Positions 50,893 to 59,181 of a DNA stretch of 64,000 bases are shown here, in pieces (within the stretch, counting starts at the first letter, position 1; the number at the start of each line of letters is the position of its first letter). Source of the stretch: JABWBH01 sp964526695 (GTDB taxonomy: Bacteria; Planctomycetota; Phycisphaerae; UBA1845); assembly GCA_964526695.1 (NCBI GenBank), contig CAZGJA010000058.1, positions 24,953 to 88,952 of the forward strand, written 5' to 3'. A program made the translations under genes and the position numbers. A model generated the notes under the pieces. That model had not been told where the DNA came from, did not search any database, and worked only from the letters and a program-made list of their open reading frames with translations.

Positions 50893-50963
50893 GTCACCCC
50901 CGCGCAGGCAGGGGTCCAGGGCGCACCGCCAGGCCGCTGGATTCCCGCCTGCGCGGGGATGAC
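50893..50963. repeat. Dispersed long-hairpin repeat, second copy
   Basis: Arms GTCACCCCCGCGCAGGCAGG... (50893-50919) and CTGGATTCCCGCCTGCGCGG... (50937-50963) are near-complementary, enclosing 17 bases. Same family as 14628-14728 with the arm types exchanged. It follows der by 37 bases. Confidence 0.75.
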
Positions 50964-51052
50964 GAGCTTCGCTTTTCGCCACGGGCTTAGGCGACGTGGC
51001 TCGACGGCTGTGAGAGAGATGCGGGGTCGGCTCTGAATCGGGATTCATCGTC

Positions 51053-51598
51053 ATGCCCATTGAAATCCACTGTCCCGCGTGCAGCAAGGGCATCCGTGCC
51101 CCTGACGACGCCGGAGGCAAGACCGGCAAATGCCCGTACTGCGGAGCGGCCGTTTACATCCCCATGCCCGCTGCCGAGCTGGATGAAATTCCGCTGGCGC
51201 CGGTCGATCCCAAGCTGGAACGGGAACGCGAGAAGCTGCGGAAGGATTCGATCACGTACGCGGCCTCGGTCGATCAGGAGCAGGGGGGCAAGTACGACGT
51301 CACGCCCTCGGCGAAGGGCGGCAAGTCCTCCGGCGCCACGGGGCGCGAGCGCCCGGCGTCGGCACGCGATGAAGAGCCGATCGACGTTCATGACCTGGTC
51401 GAGAAGTTCATCTTCGCCATGCGCGACAGCGACCTCAACGAGGCCGATCGCATCGCCACGCGCCTCAAGCGCCGCAAGGACCAGACGCACGAGTACGTTC
51501 AAGGCCTGCTGCTGGATCAGATGGGGCTGAGCGTGAAAGGCGTGCCGCAGGCGGTGGTCAACGGGTTTCTCAAGAATCTGCTCGAACGGCTGGGGTAG
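51053..51598 (+). CDS. Zinc-ribbon protein of unknown function
   Basis: 181 residues. N-terminal zinc ribbon with Cys7-x2-Cys10 and Cys27-x2-Cys30 (IHCPAC, GKCPYC), typical of planctomycete zinc-ribbon starts (CPxCxKxIRAPDDAGGKTGKCPYC). A charged linker (about 60-110) and a helical C-terminal domain (VHDLVEKFIFAMRDSDLNEADRIATRLKRRK) follow. No catalytic motif and no membrane helix. It may bind nucleic acid or protein. Confidence 0.7.
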   Translation: MPIEIHCPACSKGIRAPDDAGGKTGKCPYCGAAVYIPMPAAELDEIPLAPVDPKLEREREKLRKDSITYAASVDQEQGGKYDVTPSAKGGKSSGATGRERPASARDEEPIDVHDLVEKFIFAMRDSDLNEADRIATRLKRRKDQTHEYVQGLLLDQMGLSVKGVPQAVVNGFLKNLLERLG

Positions 51599-51696
51599 CC
51601 TGCTCCGCCGTGCGGCCTGCGGCTCATAAGCGGCTCCCGGGCATCCAGGTGATTTGCACGCGCAACGGTGTTATCCTCAGACCCAGGTGGTTTGAA

Positions 51697-52980
51697 TCAC
51701 CGCGTCTCTCCTTTGACGGAGGAAACCTCCACAACGGCGGACTTCGCTCGCCTCGCGGGCGCCCCAAGAACCCCCAGCGCCGCCACAAGTCCGACGACGC
51801 CCACGGGCCAGAATTCGCCTCCGAAACCGCGCAGCTTCACCGCATCCACCGCCAGACCCAGCAGCGGCGCGAGCGCCATGGTCGCCAGACGCTGCGCCTG
51901 GCTTTCGATCGACATCACCGTCGCGCCCTGCGTTTCGTCGCAGTGGCTGTCGAAGCGCGCGATCAGGATCGGTCGCCAGACGTTCTGCAGCACGTGCAGC
52001 AGCAGAAACGCCAAGATCAGCGCGGGCATGAGGCGCGTGTACCCCGCGGCCGCGATGCCCGCATACACGACGACCGCCGCGATCCACAGCCAGCGCGCCG
52101 CGCGATCCTCGTGACCCGCGCGATCCGAAAGCCGGTGCGACTGGCGGCTGCCCACGGCCGTCAGCAGGTAGATGACGAAGTACACCGGCCCGATGAGCAT
52201 CGCGCCTTTCTGCGTTTCCGTGAAGCGATCCACGGCGATCCAATGGGCCGCCGCCGCCAGCGCCGCGGCCTTGAGCACCGGCTGCAAGTAATCCTTCGCC
52301 GCGTCGAACACGCCTTCAAAGCCCATCGACTCGAGCACCAGCCTGCGCAGCGCCGGTCGCCGCACGGCCGCAACGAGCGACCTCCATGTGTGCCGCGCCA
52401 GCGCCCCGAGCGAGACCGCCGTGAGCCGCTCGCCGTCCACCTCCTTCGGGTAGCCGAGGAAGTTGAGGATGTTCAGGAAGTATGGAATCGTCGCCAGGTA
52501 GAAGACGTGCGTGTAGCTGTCGCTGAGGAAGACGAACAGCGCGCCGATGAGCACCGACGCCGCCGAGCCGATCTGGCTCCATGAGCGCGTGAAGCCGTAC
52601 ACGCGCGTGCGCTCCTCCTGTCGTCCTTGCAGGCGCAGCCACGTGAAAATCATGGCCTTGTGCGTGCCCGAGCGGAACGCCTCGCCGATGCCGAACAGGA
52701 ACATGGCCGGAAAGAGCAGCCACAACCGCTGCGACGCGGCGAAGGTGAGGAAGCTGGCGATGTACGCGGCGAAGGAGAGGATCATCGATGCCCGCCGCCC
52801 GCACACGTCGGCAATCGCGCCGGTGGGCACTTCCAACAGATTGATGGTCAGCTCGCGGAAGGCGATCAGCGACCCGATCGCCGTGTACGACAGGCCCTTG
52901 TCCAGCAGCACGAGCACCAGAAACGGCTCGAAATACCGTTGGTTCTTGAGGAATCCGTAGAGGCTGAATCGAAAAAGCAT
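51697..52980 (-). CDS. Major facilitator superfamily transporter
   Basis: 427 residues from ATG 52980 (a TTG at 52992 would add four). About eleven to twelve hydrophobic helices, with the MFS loop 2-3 motif near VPTGAIADVCGRRASMIL and LLFPAMFLFGIGEAFRSGTHKAMI. Substrate not predictable; the segment EAFRSGTHKAMIFTWLR occurs in MFS permeases of unknown function. It is convergent with the zinc-ribbon gene. Confidence 0.85.
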   Translation of the reverse strand: MLFRFSLYGFLKNQRYFEPFLVLVLLDKGLSYTAIGSLIAFRELTINLLEVPTGAIADVCGRRASMILSFAAYIASFLTFAASQRLWLLFPAMFLFGIGEAFRSGTHKAMIFTWLRLQGRQEERTRVYGFTRSWSQIGSAASVLIGALFVFLSDSYTHVFYLATIPYFLNILNFLGYPKEVDGERLTAVSLGALARHTWRSLVAAVRRPALRRLVLESMGFEGVFDAAKDYLQPVLKAAALAAAAHWIAVDRFTETQKGAMLIGPVYFVIYLLTAVGSRQSHRLSDRAGHEDRAARWLWIAAVVVYAGIAAAGYTRLMPALILAFLLLHVLQNVWRPILIARFDSHCDETQGATVMSIESQAQRLATMALAPLLGLAVDAVKLRGFGGEFWPVGVVGLVAALGVLGAPARRAKSAVVEVSSVKGETR

Positions 52981-53062
52981 GAGGTTGCTCAAGACCCCCT
53001 TGACACGCCGCCGAAGACATCGTACAGTTCCGGCGAATCATGCGATACGGCTTCTTCACAAC

Positions 53063-53233
53063 TCAGCCGCAAACGATGGCGATGCGTCGCCCGAGCACGG
53101 GGTCGAACCTGTGCCGGGTTGAGCGGATCGGCTGATCCACCTTTCCCCGCACTTTTTCCGACTCCGGCTGCTCGGGCTTCCTGAAGACCACGACCGGTCC
53201 GCGCCCTGTGCTTGACCGCGCGGCCTGATCCAT
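53063..53233 (-). CDS. Possible small hypothetical protein
   Basis: 56 codons from ATG 53233: a basic protein ending HRFDPVLGRRIAIVCG. Codon third positions are mostly G/C and the composition is protein-like (VVVFRKPEQPESEKVRGKVD), unlike other frames here. No Shine-Dalgarno and no recognised family. The candidate is weak. Confidence 0.3.
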   Translation of the reverse strand: MDQAARSSTGRGPVVVFRKPEQPESEKVRGKVDQPIRSTRHRFDPVLGRRIAIVCG

Positions 53234-53339
53234 GCACGTGAACACAACCGCTCGGCGCGCTGCACGCGCGCCGGCGCGGCGGGGCGCACTCCGCGCGCCG
53301 CGAATCCTCTGTGGTGCGACCTTGAATTCGCATCCGAAC

Positions 53340-53461
53340 AGAGCCGCGACCGTAAGGGAGCGAACGACGAAAAACCGGGCCGCGACCGTCGGAGAGCAAA
53401 CTGCAAAGAACGAAGCCGCGACCATCCTCGGTCAAGGCGCGCTTCCTTACGGGCGCGGCTA
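53340..53461. repeat. Cluster of CCGCGACCGTAAGGGAGCG-type repeats
   Basis: Three direct copies of the core CCGCGACC at about 53344, 53380 and 53416, and an inverted copy CGCTTCCTTACGGGCGCGGC near 53440-53459. An identical CCGCGACCGTAAGGGAGCG occurs at 12522-12540, upstream of cheB. Confidence 0.7.
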
Positions 53462-53546
53462 TGAAACGCAGCGGCTGCGAAATCGCTGGGGCGGTCCCCA
53501 ACGCGATCTTTGATTCCCGAGTCACCTTGAACAGGAACCCTGGCAC

Positions 53547-54776
53547 ATGGCCATTACCAGTACAAAGCATCACGATACGCATGAACCCACGCACCGCTAC
53601 GGATTCGACACGCTCGCCATCCATGCAGGACAGCCGAACGATCCGCTGACCGGTGCGGTGAACTTTCCGATCTACCAGACCTCGACTTACGGGCAGGAGG
53701 AAATCGGCGGGAAGCCGGACTTCTGCTACACGCGGACGGGACATCCCACCCGCGCCGCGCTGGAGGCGAACCTCGCCGCGCTCGAAGGGGCGCGCTTCGG
53801 GCTGGCGTTTTCCAGCGGAATGGCCGCGATCAACAACGTCCTCAACCTGCTGCAGGCCGGCGATCATGTCATCGCCTGCCGCGATCTCTACGGCGGCGCG
53901 TACCGCATCTTCACGAAGCTGTACGCCAAGTTTGACGTGAGCTTCACGTTCGTGGACACGCGCGATCCGGCAAACGTCCGCCGCGCCCTCCGCGACAACA
54001 CGCGCCTGCTGTGGCTGGAGACGCCGTCGAACCCGCTGCTCACGCTGACGGACATCGAGGCGTGTGCGACCCTCGCCCGCCGCGCCGGCGTGTGGACCGT
54101 GGTGGACAACACGTTCGCCACGCCCGTGCTTCAGCGCCCGCTGCGCCTCGGTGCCGACATCGTGGTCCATTCGACGACGAAATACCTCAACGGGCACAGC
54201 GACGTGCTCGGCGGGGCCGTGATTACCAGCGACGCGGAGCTGCACGAGAAGCTCAAGTTCTTTCAGAACTGCGTCGGGGCCGTGCCGGGACCGCAGGATT
54301 GCTTCCTCACGCTGCGCGGGCTGAAGACGCTGAGCCTGCGCGTGCAGCGCCATTGCGACAACGCCCGCAAGATCGCCGCGTTTCTCGAATCGCACCCGGC
54401 CATCAAGCGGGTGCATTACCCCGGCGCGGCGAATCACCCGCAGGCCGAGCTGGCACGGCGGCAGCTCAGCGATTTCGGCGGGGTGATCTCCTTCGAGTTG
54501 GAGGACGACATCGAGCGGGTGAAGCGGTTCTCGCGCGGCTGTCGCCTGTGGACGCTGGCGGAGAGCCTCGGCGGCGTGAAGTCTCTTTTCTGCCATCCCG
54601 CGACGATGACCCACGCCTCGGTCGAGCCGGACGTGCGCCGCGCCAACGGCATCACGGACGGCCTGATCCGTTTGTCCGTCGGTCTGGAGGATGTGGGCGA
54701 CCTGATCAGCGATCTGGATTCGGCGCTGGATGCGGCATGTGACGCACAAGCGATCCGCCAGCGAGTGGAGGCCTAG
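53547..54776 (+). CDS. Cystathionine gamma-synthase/beta-lyase family PLP enzyme
   Basis: 409 residues, Cys/Met metabolism PLP family: FDTLAIHAGQPNDPLTGAVNFPIYQTSTY, YTRTGHPTRAALEANLAALEGA, the PLP Lys212 in HSTTKYLNGHSDV, and SLGGVKSLFCHPATMTHASV. Such enzymes make cystathionine, split it or form homocysteine from O-acylhomoserine; the exact reaction cannot be read from sequence (metB/metC/metZ-like). It is followed by hom after three bases, which fits methionine/threonine synthesis from homoserine. Confidence 0.93.
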   Translation: MAITSTKHHDTHEPTHRYGFDTLAIHAGQPNDPLTGAVNFPIYQTSTYGQEEIGGKPDFCYTRTGHPTRAALEANLAALEGARFGLAFSSGMAAINNVLNLLQAGDHVIACRDLYGGAYRIFTKLYAKFDVSFTFVDTRDPANVRRALRDNTRLLWLETPSNPLLTLTDIEACATLARRAGVWTVVDNTFATPVLQRPLRLGADIVVHSTTKYLNGHSDVLGGAVITSDAELHEKLKFFQNCVGAVPGPQDCFLTLRGLKTLSLRVQRHCDNARKIAAFLESHPAIKRVHYPGAANHPQAELARRQLSDFGGVISFELEDDIERVKRFSRGCRLWTLAESLGGVKSLFCHPATMTHASVEPDVRRANGITDGLIRLSVGLEDVGDLISDLDSALDAACDAQAIRQRVEA

Positions 54777-54779
54777 ATC

Positions 54780-56105
54780 ATGTCGCAGCGTCGGATTCGA
54801 ATCGGATTGCTCGGATGCGGCACCGTCGGCGGCGGGGTGGTGGAGTTGCTGCGGCGCAACGGCGACGACATCGCGCGGCGGACGGGGATTTCGCTGGAGG
54901 TGGAGAAAGTCCTCGTGCGCGATCTCGAACGCCCGCGAGGTCTGGATCGCTCGCTGCTGACGAATCGCCCGGCCGACGTCGTGCAAAACGGCGTGGACGT
55001 GGTGGTCGAGCTGCTCGGCGGGATCGAGCCGGCGCTGTCGCTGGTCAGCGAATCGCTGCAGCGCGGCAAGCCGGTGGTGACGGCCAACAAGCGGCTGCTC
55101 GCCAACCATCATCCGTGGTTGCGCGGGCTGTCGTCGAGGCACGTCGTTCCGCTGGCGTATGAAGCCAGCGCCTGCGCGGGGCTGCCGGTGATCCGCTCGC
55201 TCTCCACGGCGCTCGCCGGCGATCGCGTCCATGCGTTCGAGGGCGTGGTCAACGGCACCAGCAATTACATCCTCAGCCGGCTGGAGGAAGGGCTGTCGTT
55301 CGAGGCCGCGTTGGAGACGGCGCGTCAGCGGGGCTTTGCCGAGGCCGACGCCTCCGCCGACATCGACGGCCACGACGCCGCCGAGAAGACGGCGATTCTC
55401 TGCGGCGAGGCGTTCGGTCGAACGGTGGCGGTGCGCGATCTCGAAGCCACGGGCATCCGCGGCTGGACGCCTGCGGACGTGGAGTGCGCCCGACGGCTGG
55501 GCTACGCCGTCAAGCTGACGACGCAGGCTCGACTCCTGCCCGACGGACGCATCTTGGCTCGCGTCGGTCCCATGCTCGTCCCCCGGGGCAGCGCGCTGGC
55601 GCGCGTTGAGGACGAGCAGAACGCGCTCATCGTGTACGGCGAGGCCAGCGGCGCGCTGACGTTCACCGGGAAAGGCGCCGGCGCCGGACCGACCGCGGCC
55701 GCCGTCCTGTCGGACATTCTGGACGTCGCCGGCGGCGCGGCGAGACCTTGCGCCGGCACATGGGAACGGGCGGTGCGAGTCAGACCGGCGGCCTCGTCAT
55801 GGTTCGTGCGCGTTCTTGAAGGCGCGGACGCGCACTCGCCGCATCAGTGGCTCGACCGCCTCCATCGCGCGGGAATCGAGACATGGTGGATTCACGTGCA
55901 GCGCAATCATGGAGCGCCGGGCGGGCGAGCCGTCTCACTGTTGACCGCTGCCTGCCATGAAGAGAGTCTGCGGCAGATCATCGAACGAGCCGGGGCGCAG
56001 GGATCGAGCGTGCTCGCGCGCGTCGAAGGGAGAGAATCGGCGGCGTCCCCGGGCGGCGTCTGCAAGGCTGACTCTCCGCTTGGCGGGCATCCGGCGAAGC
56101 GGTAG
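54780..56105 (+). CDS. hom: Homoserine dehydrogenase
   Basis: 441 residues. NAD(P)-binding IGLLGCGTVGGGVVELL at the N-terminus, VVTANKRLLA, EASACAGLPVIRSL, EGVVNGTSNYILSRLEEG and GFAEADASADIDGHDAAEKTAIL are the family signatures; a C-terminal ACT-like domain (about 345-420, FVRVLEG.., HHVQRNHG-like) suggests feedback control by threonine. Reduces aspartate semialdehyde to homoserine. It is in an operon with the preceding cystathionine enzyme. Confidence 0.95.
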   Translation: MSQRRIRIGLLGCGTVGGGVVELLRRNGDDIARRTGISLEVEKVLVRDLERPRGLDRSLLTNRPADVVQNGVDVVVELLGGIEPALSLVSESLQRGKPVVTANKRLLANHHPWLRGLSSRHVVPLAYEASACAGLPVIRSLSTALAGDRVHAFEGVVNGTSNYILSRLEEGLSFEAALETARQRGFAEADASADIDGHDAAEKTAILCGEAFGRTVAVRDLEATGIRGWTPADVECARRLGYAVKLTTQARLLPDGRILARVGPMLVPRGSALARVEDEQNALIVYGEASGALTFTGKGAGAGPTAAAVLSDILDVAGGAARPCAGTWERAVRVRPAASSWFVRVLEGADAHSPHQWLDRLHRAGIETWWIHVQRNHGAPGGRAVSLLTAACHEESLRQIIERAGAQGSSVLARVEGRESAASPGGVCKADSPLGGHPAKR

Positions 56106-56155
56106 CCTATCCAGCCGTGCCGGGGCTTCGGCGCGAACCTGCAGGAGGTCTGACC

Positions 56156-56524
56156 ATGGCCTGTCTCGTCGTCATCGCCGGTCCGCAGGAAGGCAAGTAC
56201 TTTCAACTCACCAAGCGCACGCTGGTGGCCGGGCGCGATCCCGCGCGCGACATTCAGATCACCGACCCCAAGGTGTCCCGCCGCCATTTTCAGATCGCCT
56301 TCCACGAGGAGAGCTACCGCCTCACGGAGATGAAGCCGCTCAACGGCGTGTTCATCAACGGCGAGCGGGCGCCGGAAAAGACGCTCGTGGACGGCGATCA
56401 GATTCAGGTCGGTGACACGGTCCTGGCATTCTTCGCGGACGACAACCCCGACCGCACCGACGCGGTGAAACAGTACAAGAAGGCTGACCGCGCGCTGCGC
56501 GAGAACAAGACGCTGATGGACTAG
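56156..56524 (+). CDS. FHA-domain protein
   Basis: 122 residues from ATG 56156 (AGGAGGT six bases upstream). One FHA domain: GPQEGKYFQLTKRTLVAGRDPARDIQITDPKVSRRHFQI with the phosphothreonine-contacting Arg and Ser (GRD, SRRH) and NGVFINGE. A 25-residue charged helix ends the protein. FHA domains read Ser/Thr phosphorylation; a Ser/Thr kinase is encoded elsewhere in the window, without proof of contact. Confidence 0.92.
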   Translation: MACLVVIAGPQEGKYFQLTKRTLVAGRDPARDIQITDPKVSRRHFQIAFHEESYRLTEMKPLNGVFINGERAPEKTLVDGDQIQVGDTVLAFFADDNPDRTDAVKQYKKADRALRENKTLMD

Positions 56525-56763
56525 CATCGTGCCTGAACTGTTGCCTTGAGTTCCACGGCCGGCGATCCGAACCCGAAGCGCAAGCGAGGGCGTCCATCCG
56601 AACCCGAAGCGCAAGCGAGGGCGTCCAGTGACCTTCGCTAATTCCCCGGCCTCCTGTGTCCCTTGGCTGACGACCCTCGCTGGCGCCCCTCGATGCCGTC
56701 CTTGGCTGACGACCCTCGCTGGCGCTACGGGTTCGGAAAGAGGCAGATGCTCGCGGAGCGCCC
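56525..56763. repeat. Intergenic repeats between FHA and CDF genes
   Basis: Two 31-base direct repeats (56565-56595, 56596-56626; ATCCGAACCCGAAGCGCAAG...) and two inverted relatives TTGGCTGACGACCCTCGCTG (56663- and 56702-), the second ending CTACGGGTTCGGA. The same CCCTCGCTGGCGCTACGGGT element is at 36480-36504. Confidence 0.75.
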
Positions 56764-57861
56764 TTGCCGGCGCTTGACATAACCCCGAACCGGCCCGATA
56801 CCCGCACGAAAACGTTGGAAGGGATCCCAACTCTGCACCTGAAGCTCGACAACGCGACGCTCGATCAAACCCGGCGCCGGGCCGTCACGATCTGCATCCT
56901 CACCACCGCCACCGTCGCGCTCGCCGAAATCCTCATCGGCGTCCTCTTCAACCTCATCAGCATCACCGCCGAAGGCCTGCACACCGGCGCCGACCTCTTC
57001 GACTCGCTGATCGCCTACTTCCTCATCATGGTGGCCTCGCTCCCCGCCGACCGGAACCACCCCTACGGACACGGCAAGTTCGACAGCCTCGGCGCGCTGA
57101 TTGAGGGCAGCTTCGTCGTCATCACCGGCGGCTGGGCCGCATTCAAGGGGTCCGCCATTCTGATCGGCTCGGTGCAGCCGCAGCCGCACCCGGAAGTCGT
57201 GACCCTGCTGGTCATGGTGGCCGCGAGCGTGCTGTACATCGGCGTCTCCGGATATGTGCTGCGGCTCGCGCGGCAAACCGAATCACCGCTCGTGTATGCC
57301 GAAGCCATGCACCTGCGCACGCACGTGTACATCACGCTGGGGCTGGCGGCGGGGCTGGGGCTGTCGCGCGTGGGGCTGGCGGCCGGGTGGAGCGGCGCGG
57401 ATCACATCGACGCGCTGGTGGCCGTGGTGCTGGGCGCGTACCTGATCAGCGTGGGCGTGAAGATCGTCCGCCCGGGTTTTCGTCAACTGATGGACACGGC
57501 CTTGCCGGAGGAGGATGTGGCGCGCATCGCGGCGCGGCTGGAGGAGTTCCGCGACGACTTCGTCGAAGTGCACGGCATCCGCACGCGCGGCGCGGGGACG
57601 GACCGGCACGTGGACATCCATCTGGTCGTGCAGGGGGATCGCAGCGTGCAGTCCGCGCACGATCTGGCGCATCATATCGAGCGCCGCCTGCGCGACTCGA
57701 TGCCCGGCGTGCGGTTGCTCGTTCACGTCGAGCCGGCGCTGGGCCGCGCCTGGCAGGACTACCTCGCCCGCAACCGCGTGGGCCGCGTCGTCATGGACGC
57801 CTCCACGCCCTTCGAGGCCGAAGCGGACCACCACGAAGACGCGCTAGCCCACCGCGGGTAA
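56764..57861 (+). CDS. Cation diffusion facilitator (CDF) metal transporter
   Basis: 365 residues; start uncertain (TTG 56764, no ATG in the leader). Six-helix CDF membrane domain about 37-245: TM2 site H73-TGA-D77 (HTGADLFDSL), HPYGHGKFDSLGAL after TM2, and TM5 ADHIDALVAVVL; the cytoplasmic metal-binding domain (about 250-345) contains EVHGIRTRGAG..RHVDIHLVV and HDLAHHIERRL. His in place of one Asp in TM2 favours Zn-type members. It exports Zn2+, Co2+ or similar by proton exchange. Confidence 0.92.
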   Translation: MPALDITPNRPDTRTKTLEGIPTLHLKLDNATLDQTRRRAVTICILTTATVALAEILIGVLFNLISITAEGLHTGADLFDSLIAYFLIMVASLPADRNHPYGHGKFDSLGALIEGSFVVITGGWAAFKGSAILIGSVQPQPHPEVVTLLVMVAASVLYIGVSGYVLRLARQTESPLVYAEAMHLRTHVYITLGLAAGLGLSRVGLAAGWSGADHIDALVAVVLGAYLISVGVKIVRPGFRQLMDTALPEEDVARIAARLEEFRDDFVEVHGIRTRGAGTDRHVDIHLVVQGDRSVQSAHDLAHHIERRLRDSMPGVRLLVHVEPALGRAWQDYLARNRVGRVVMDASTPFEAEADHHEDALAHRG

Positions 57862-57925
57862 GCCTGCGCCCACTGCGGGTAATCCTGCGTCCAGCGCGCT
57901 TCCGGGCGAGACGCGAGATTCTCCC

Positions 57926-57957
57926 CCCTCCCCCCGGGAGGGGGTCAGGGGGAGGGC
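57926..57957 (+). terminator. Hairpin terminator after the CDF gene
   Basis: CCCTCCCCC (57926-57934) pairs with GGGGGAGGG (57948-57956), followed by CTTTCTC. Sixty-five bases after the stop. Short T-content, so moderate strength. Confidence 0.55.
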
Positions 57958-58084
57958 TTTCTCGTCGAGCGGCAGAGCGATAGGAGATGATCAGAGGCGC
58001 CGTGTTCTCAATTCTCACGGCATGAAGGAACGCCCGCGTTGCAGGCGGCTGCCGGTCCAGTCGTGCTCGCCGCGAACATGCCAA

Positions 58085-58444
58085 TCACCCTTGCTTCCGC
58101 GTATTCATCCCGCCGCCCATGCCCTGCATCTGCCGGCGTTTGTACCACCACAATCCGCCGATGATGGGCAGGCCCAGGGCGATGAGGGCGTTGTTGACCA
58201 CGAGCGCCCAGAACACCGAGGCGTCGTTGAAGGTGTCGCCGCGCCGGCTCTGGCTGTGCACGTCAACCTGCGCTGCGACGCCCGCTCCCTGCCCCTGCGC
58301 CATCGGCTCGCGCAGGCTCGCGCACCCCGCCGCGAAAGGAATCCACGTTGCCGCCAGCGCCACGGCGAAACGCTTCGGCAGGCTCGTCGGGCGGCGTCCC
58401 TCCGTTGGCCGAAAACGCGGCAGACCGCTCGAACATCGGGCCAT
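58085..58444 (-). CDS. Small putative lipoprotein with C-terminal membrane helix
   Basis: 119 residues from ATG 58444; the region AVALAATWIPFAAGC has the shape of a lipoprotein signal with lipobox AAGC, preceded by an unusually long basic leader. A single helix (about 85-105, VFWALVVNNALIALGLPIIGGLWWYKRR) lies near the C-terminus. The 5' half overlaps, in another frame, the 3' end of the next gene (58263-58444). No Shine-Dalgarno. Function unknown. Confidence 0.5.
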   Translation of the reverse strand: MARCSSGLPRFRPTEGRRPTSLPKRFAVALAATWIPFAAGCASLREPMAQGQGAGVAAQVDVHSQSRRGDTFNDASVFWALVVNNALIALGLPIIGGLWWYKRRQMQGMGGGMNTRKQG

Positions 58445-58835
58445 GCGCCGCGCGGGAATCGTGCGGGACGCTCGATCCTGAAACACCGCCCAGCTCGCTC
58501 TCCGCGCCCGATCCGGCCGGCGCGCCCTCCGTGCCTGCATTGGATTTCGCATTGCCGAAAACTCCCAGGCGGATGCGGATGGGTATGCGCAGCCCCGCGC
58601 TTTGCTTGAGATACGCCTCCGCGTCTTCGCCGTCGTACTCGAACTCCGCCGTGTAGGCCGCGTCCGTTCGCTCCGCCAGATGGACGAGGTGCTCGGTCGT
58701 CAGCTTGAAGGCCTCGATCTGCTCGCCCAGCGAAGCCTCGCTGAACGCCCGAGTGCACCCGCCGCCCAAACAGCCGCCCAGTGACAAAGTTATGGCACTC
58801 ACCGCGCCCCACAGCCCGTTCCGCAAGTCGAACAT
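58263..58835 (-). CDS. Putative secreted lipoprotein
   Basis: 190 residues, ATG 58835 with GGGAGG seven bases upstream. Signal MFDLRNGLWGAVSAITLSLGGC with lipobox LGGC. The mature part to about residue 110 (EQIEAFKLTTEHLVHLAERTDAAYTAEFEYDGEDAEAYLKQS) is protein-like; the rest is Gly/Ala/Pro-rich and partly the out-of-frame shadow of the downstream gene. It might end earlier in nature, or the downstream frame may be reached by a frameshift. No known family. Confidence 0.6.
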   Translation of the reverse strand: MFDLRNGLWGAVSAITLSLGGCLGGGCTRAFSEASLGEQIEAFKLTTEHLVHLAERTDAAYTAEFEYDGEDAEAYLKQSAGLRIPIRIRLGVFGNAKSNAGTEGAPAGSGAESELGGVSGSSVPHDSRAAHGPMFERSAAFSANGGTPPDEPAEAFRRGAGGNVDSFRGGVREPARADGAGAGSGRRSAG

Positions 58836-59181
58836 GCGACTCCCTCCCGCAACACCCCGACCCGCCCGCGCCGCCGCCGGCGCGCCCGCGCGAGTCCGCG
58901 GAGGACAACGCCGGCAGCGCTCACGCGCGGAGCAGAAAGCCTCGCGCAGGGCAGGATGGCCCGCGCAGAAGAGGAAGAGGGCGCGGATCGGGGAGGCGCG
59001 CGCAGAGCCGCAGAGGCCGCGGAGGGTGGGGCCGCGCCGGTGGGGCCGCTCTCTGAGCGGCCACCGGTCTGCCGGCTCTCCGAGCCGGCGCGACGTAGGA
59101 ATCGCGGGGCGGGCGGGCCGTGGCGATGAATGACTCCGAGTGCGGGCGGTCACTTCGCCGGCCAGTCGCATTGCCGGTCGA
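58836..59181. other. Intergenic region with two tandem hairpins
   Basis: Very high G+C. Two consecutive hairpins with 8-bp stems and three-base loops: GGCCGCTC/GAGCGGCC (59044-59051, 59055-59062) and GCCGGCTC/GAGCCGGC (59071-59078, 59082-59089), about 100 bases past the M56 stop. The stop-codon region has a local duplication TCACTTCGCCGG (59151-59162 and 59182-59193). No gene. Confidence 0.55.

Larger units (their letters stand above)
52981..53546. other. Intergenic region with dispersed repeats
   Basis: The MFS promoter is at the left. A possible 56-codon - strand gene occupies 53063-53233. CCGCGACCGTAAGGGAGCG-type repeats lie at 53340-53461. The region before the cystathionine gene has no identified promoter. 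Confidence 0.45.

Noticed and set aside
52989..55373. 794-codon - strand open frame
   Set aside because: Lies antisense to the cystathionine enzyme and homoserine dehydrogenase genes, whose protein families are unmistakable.
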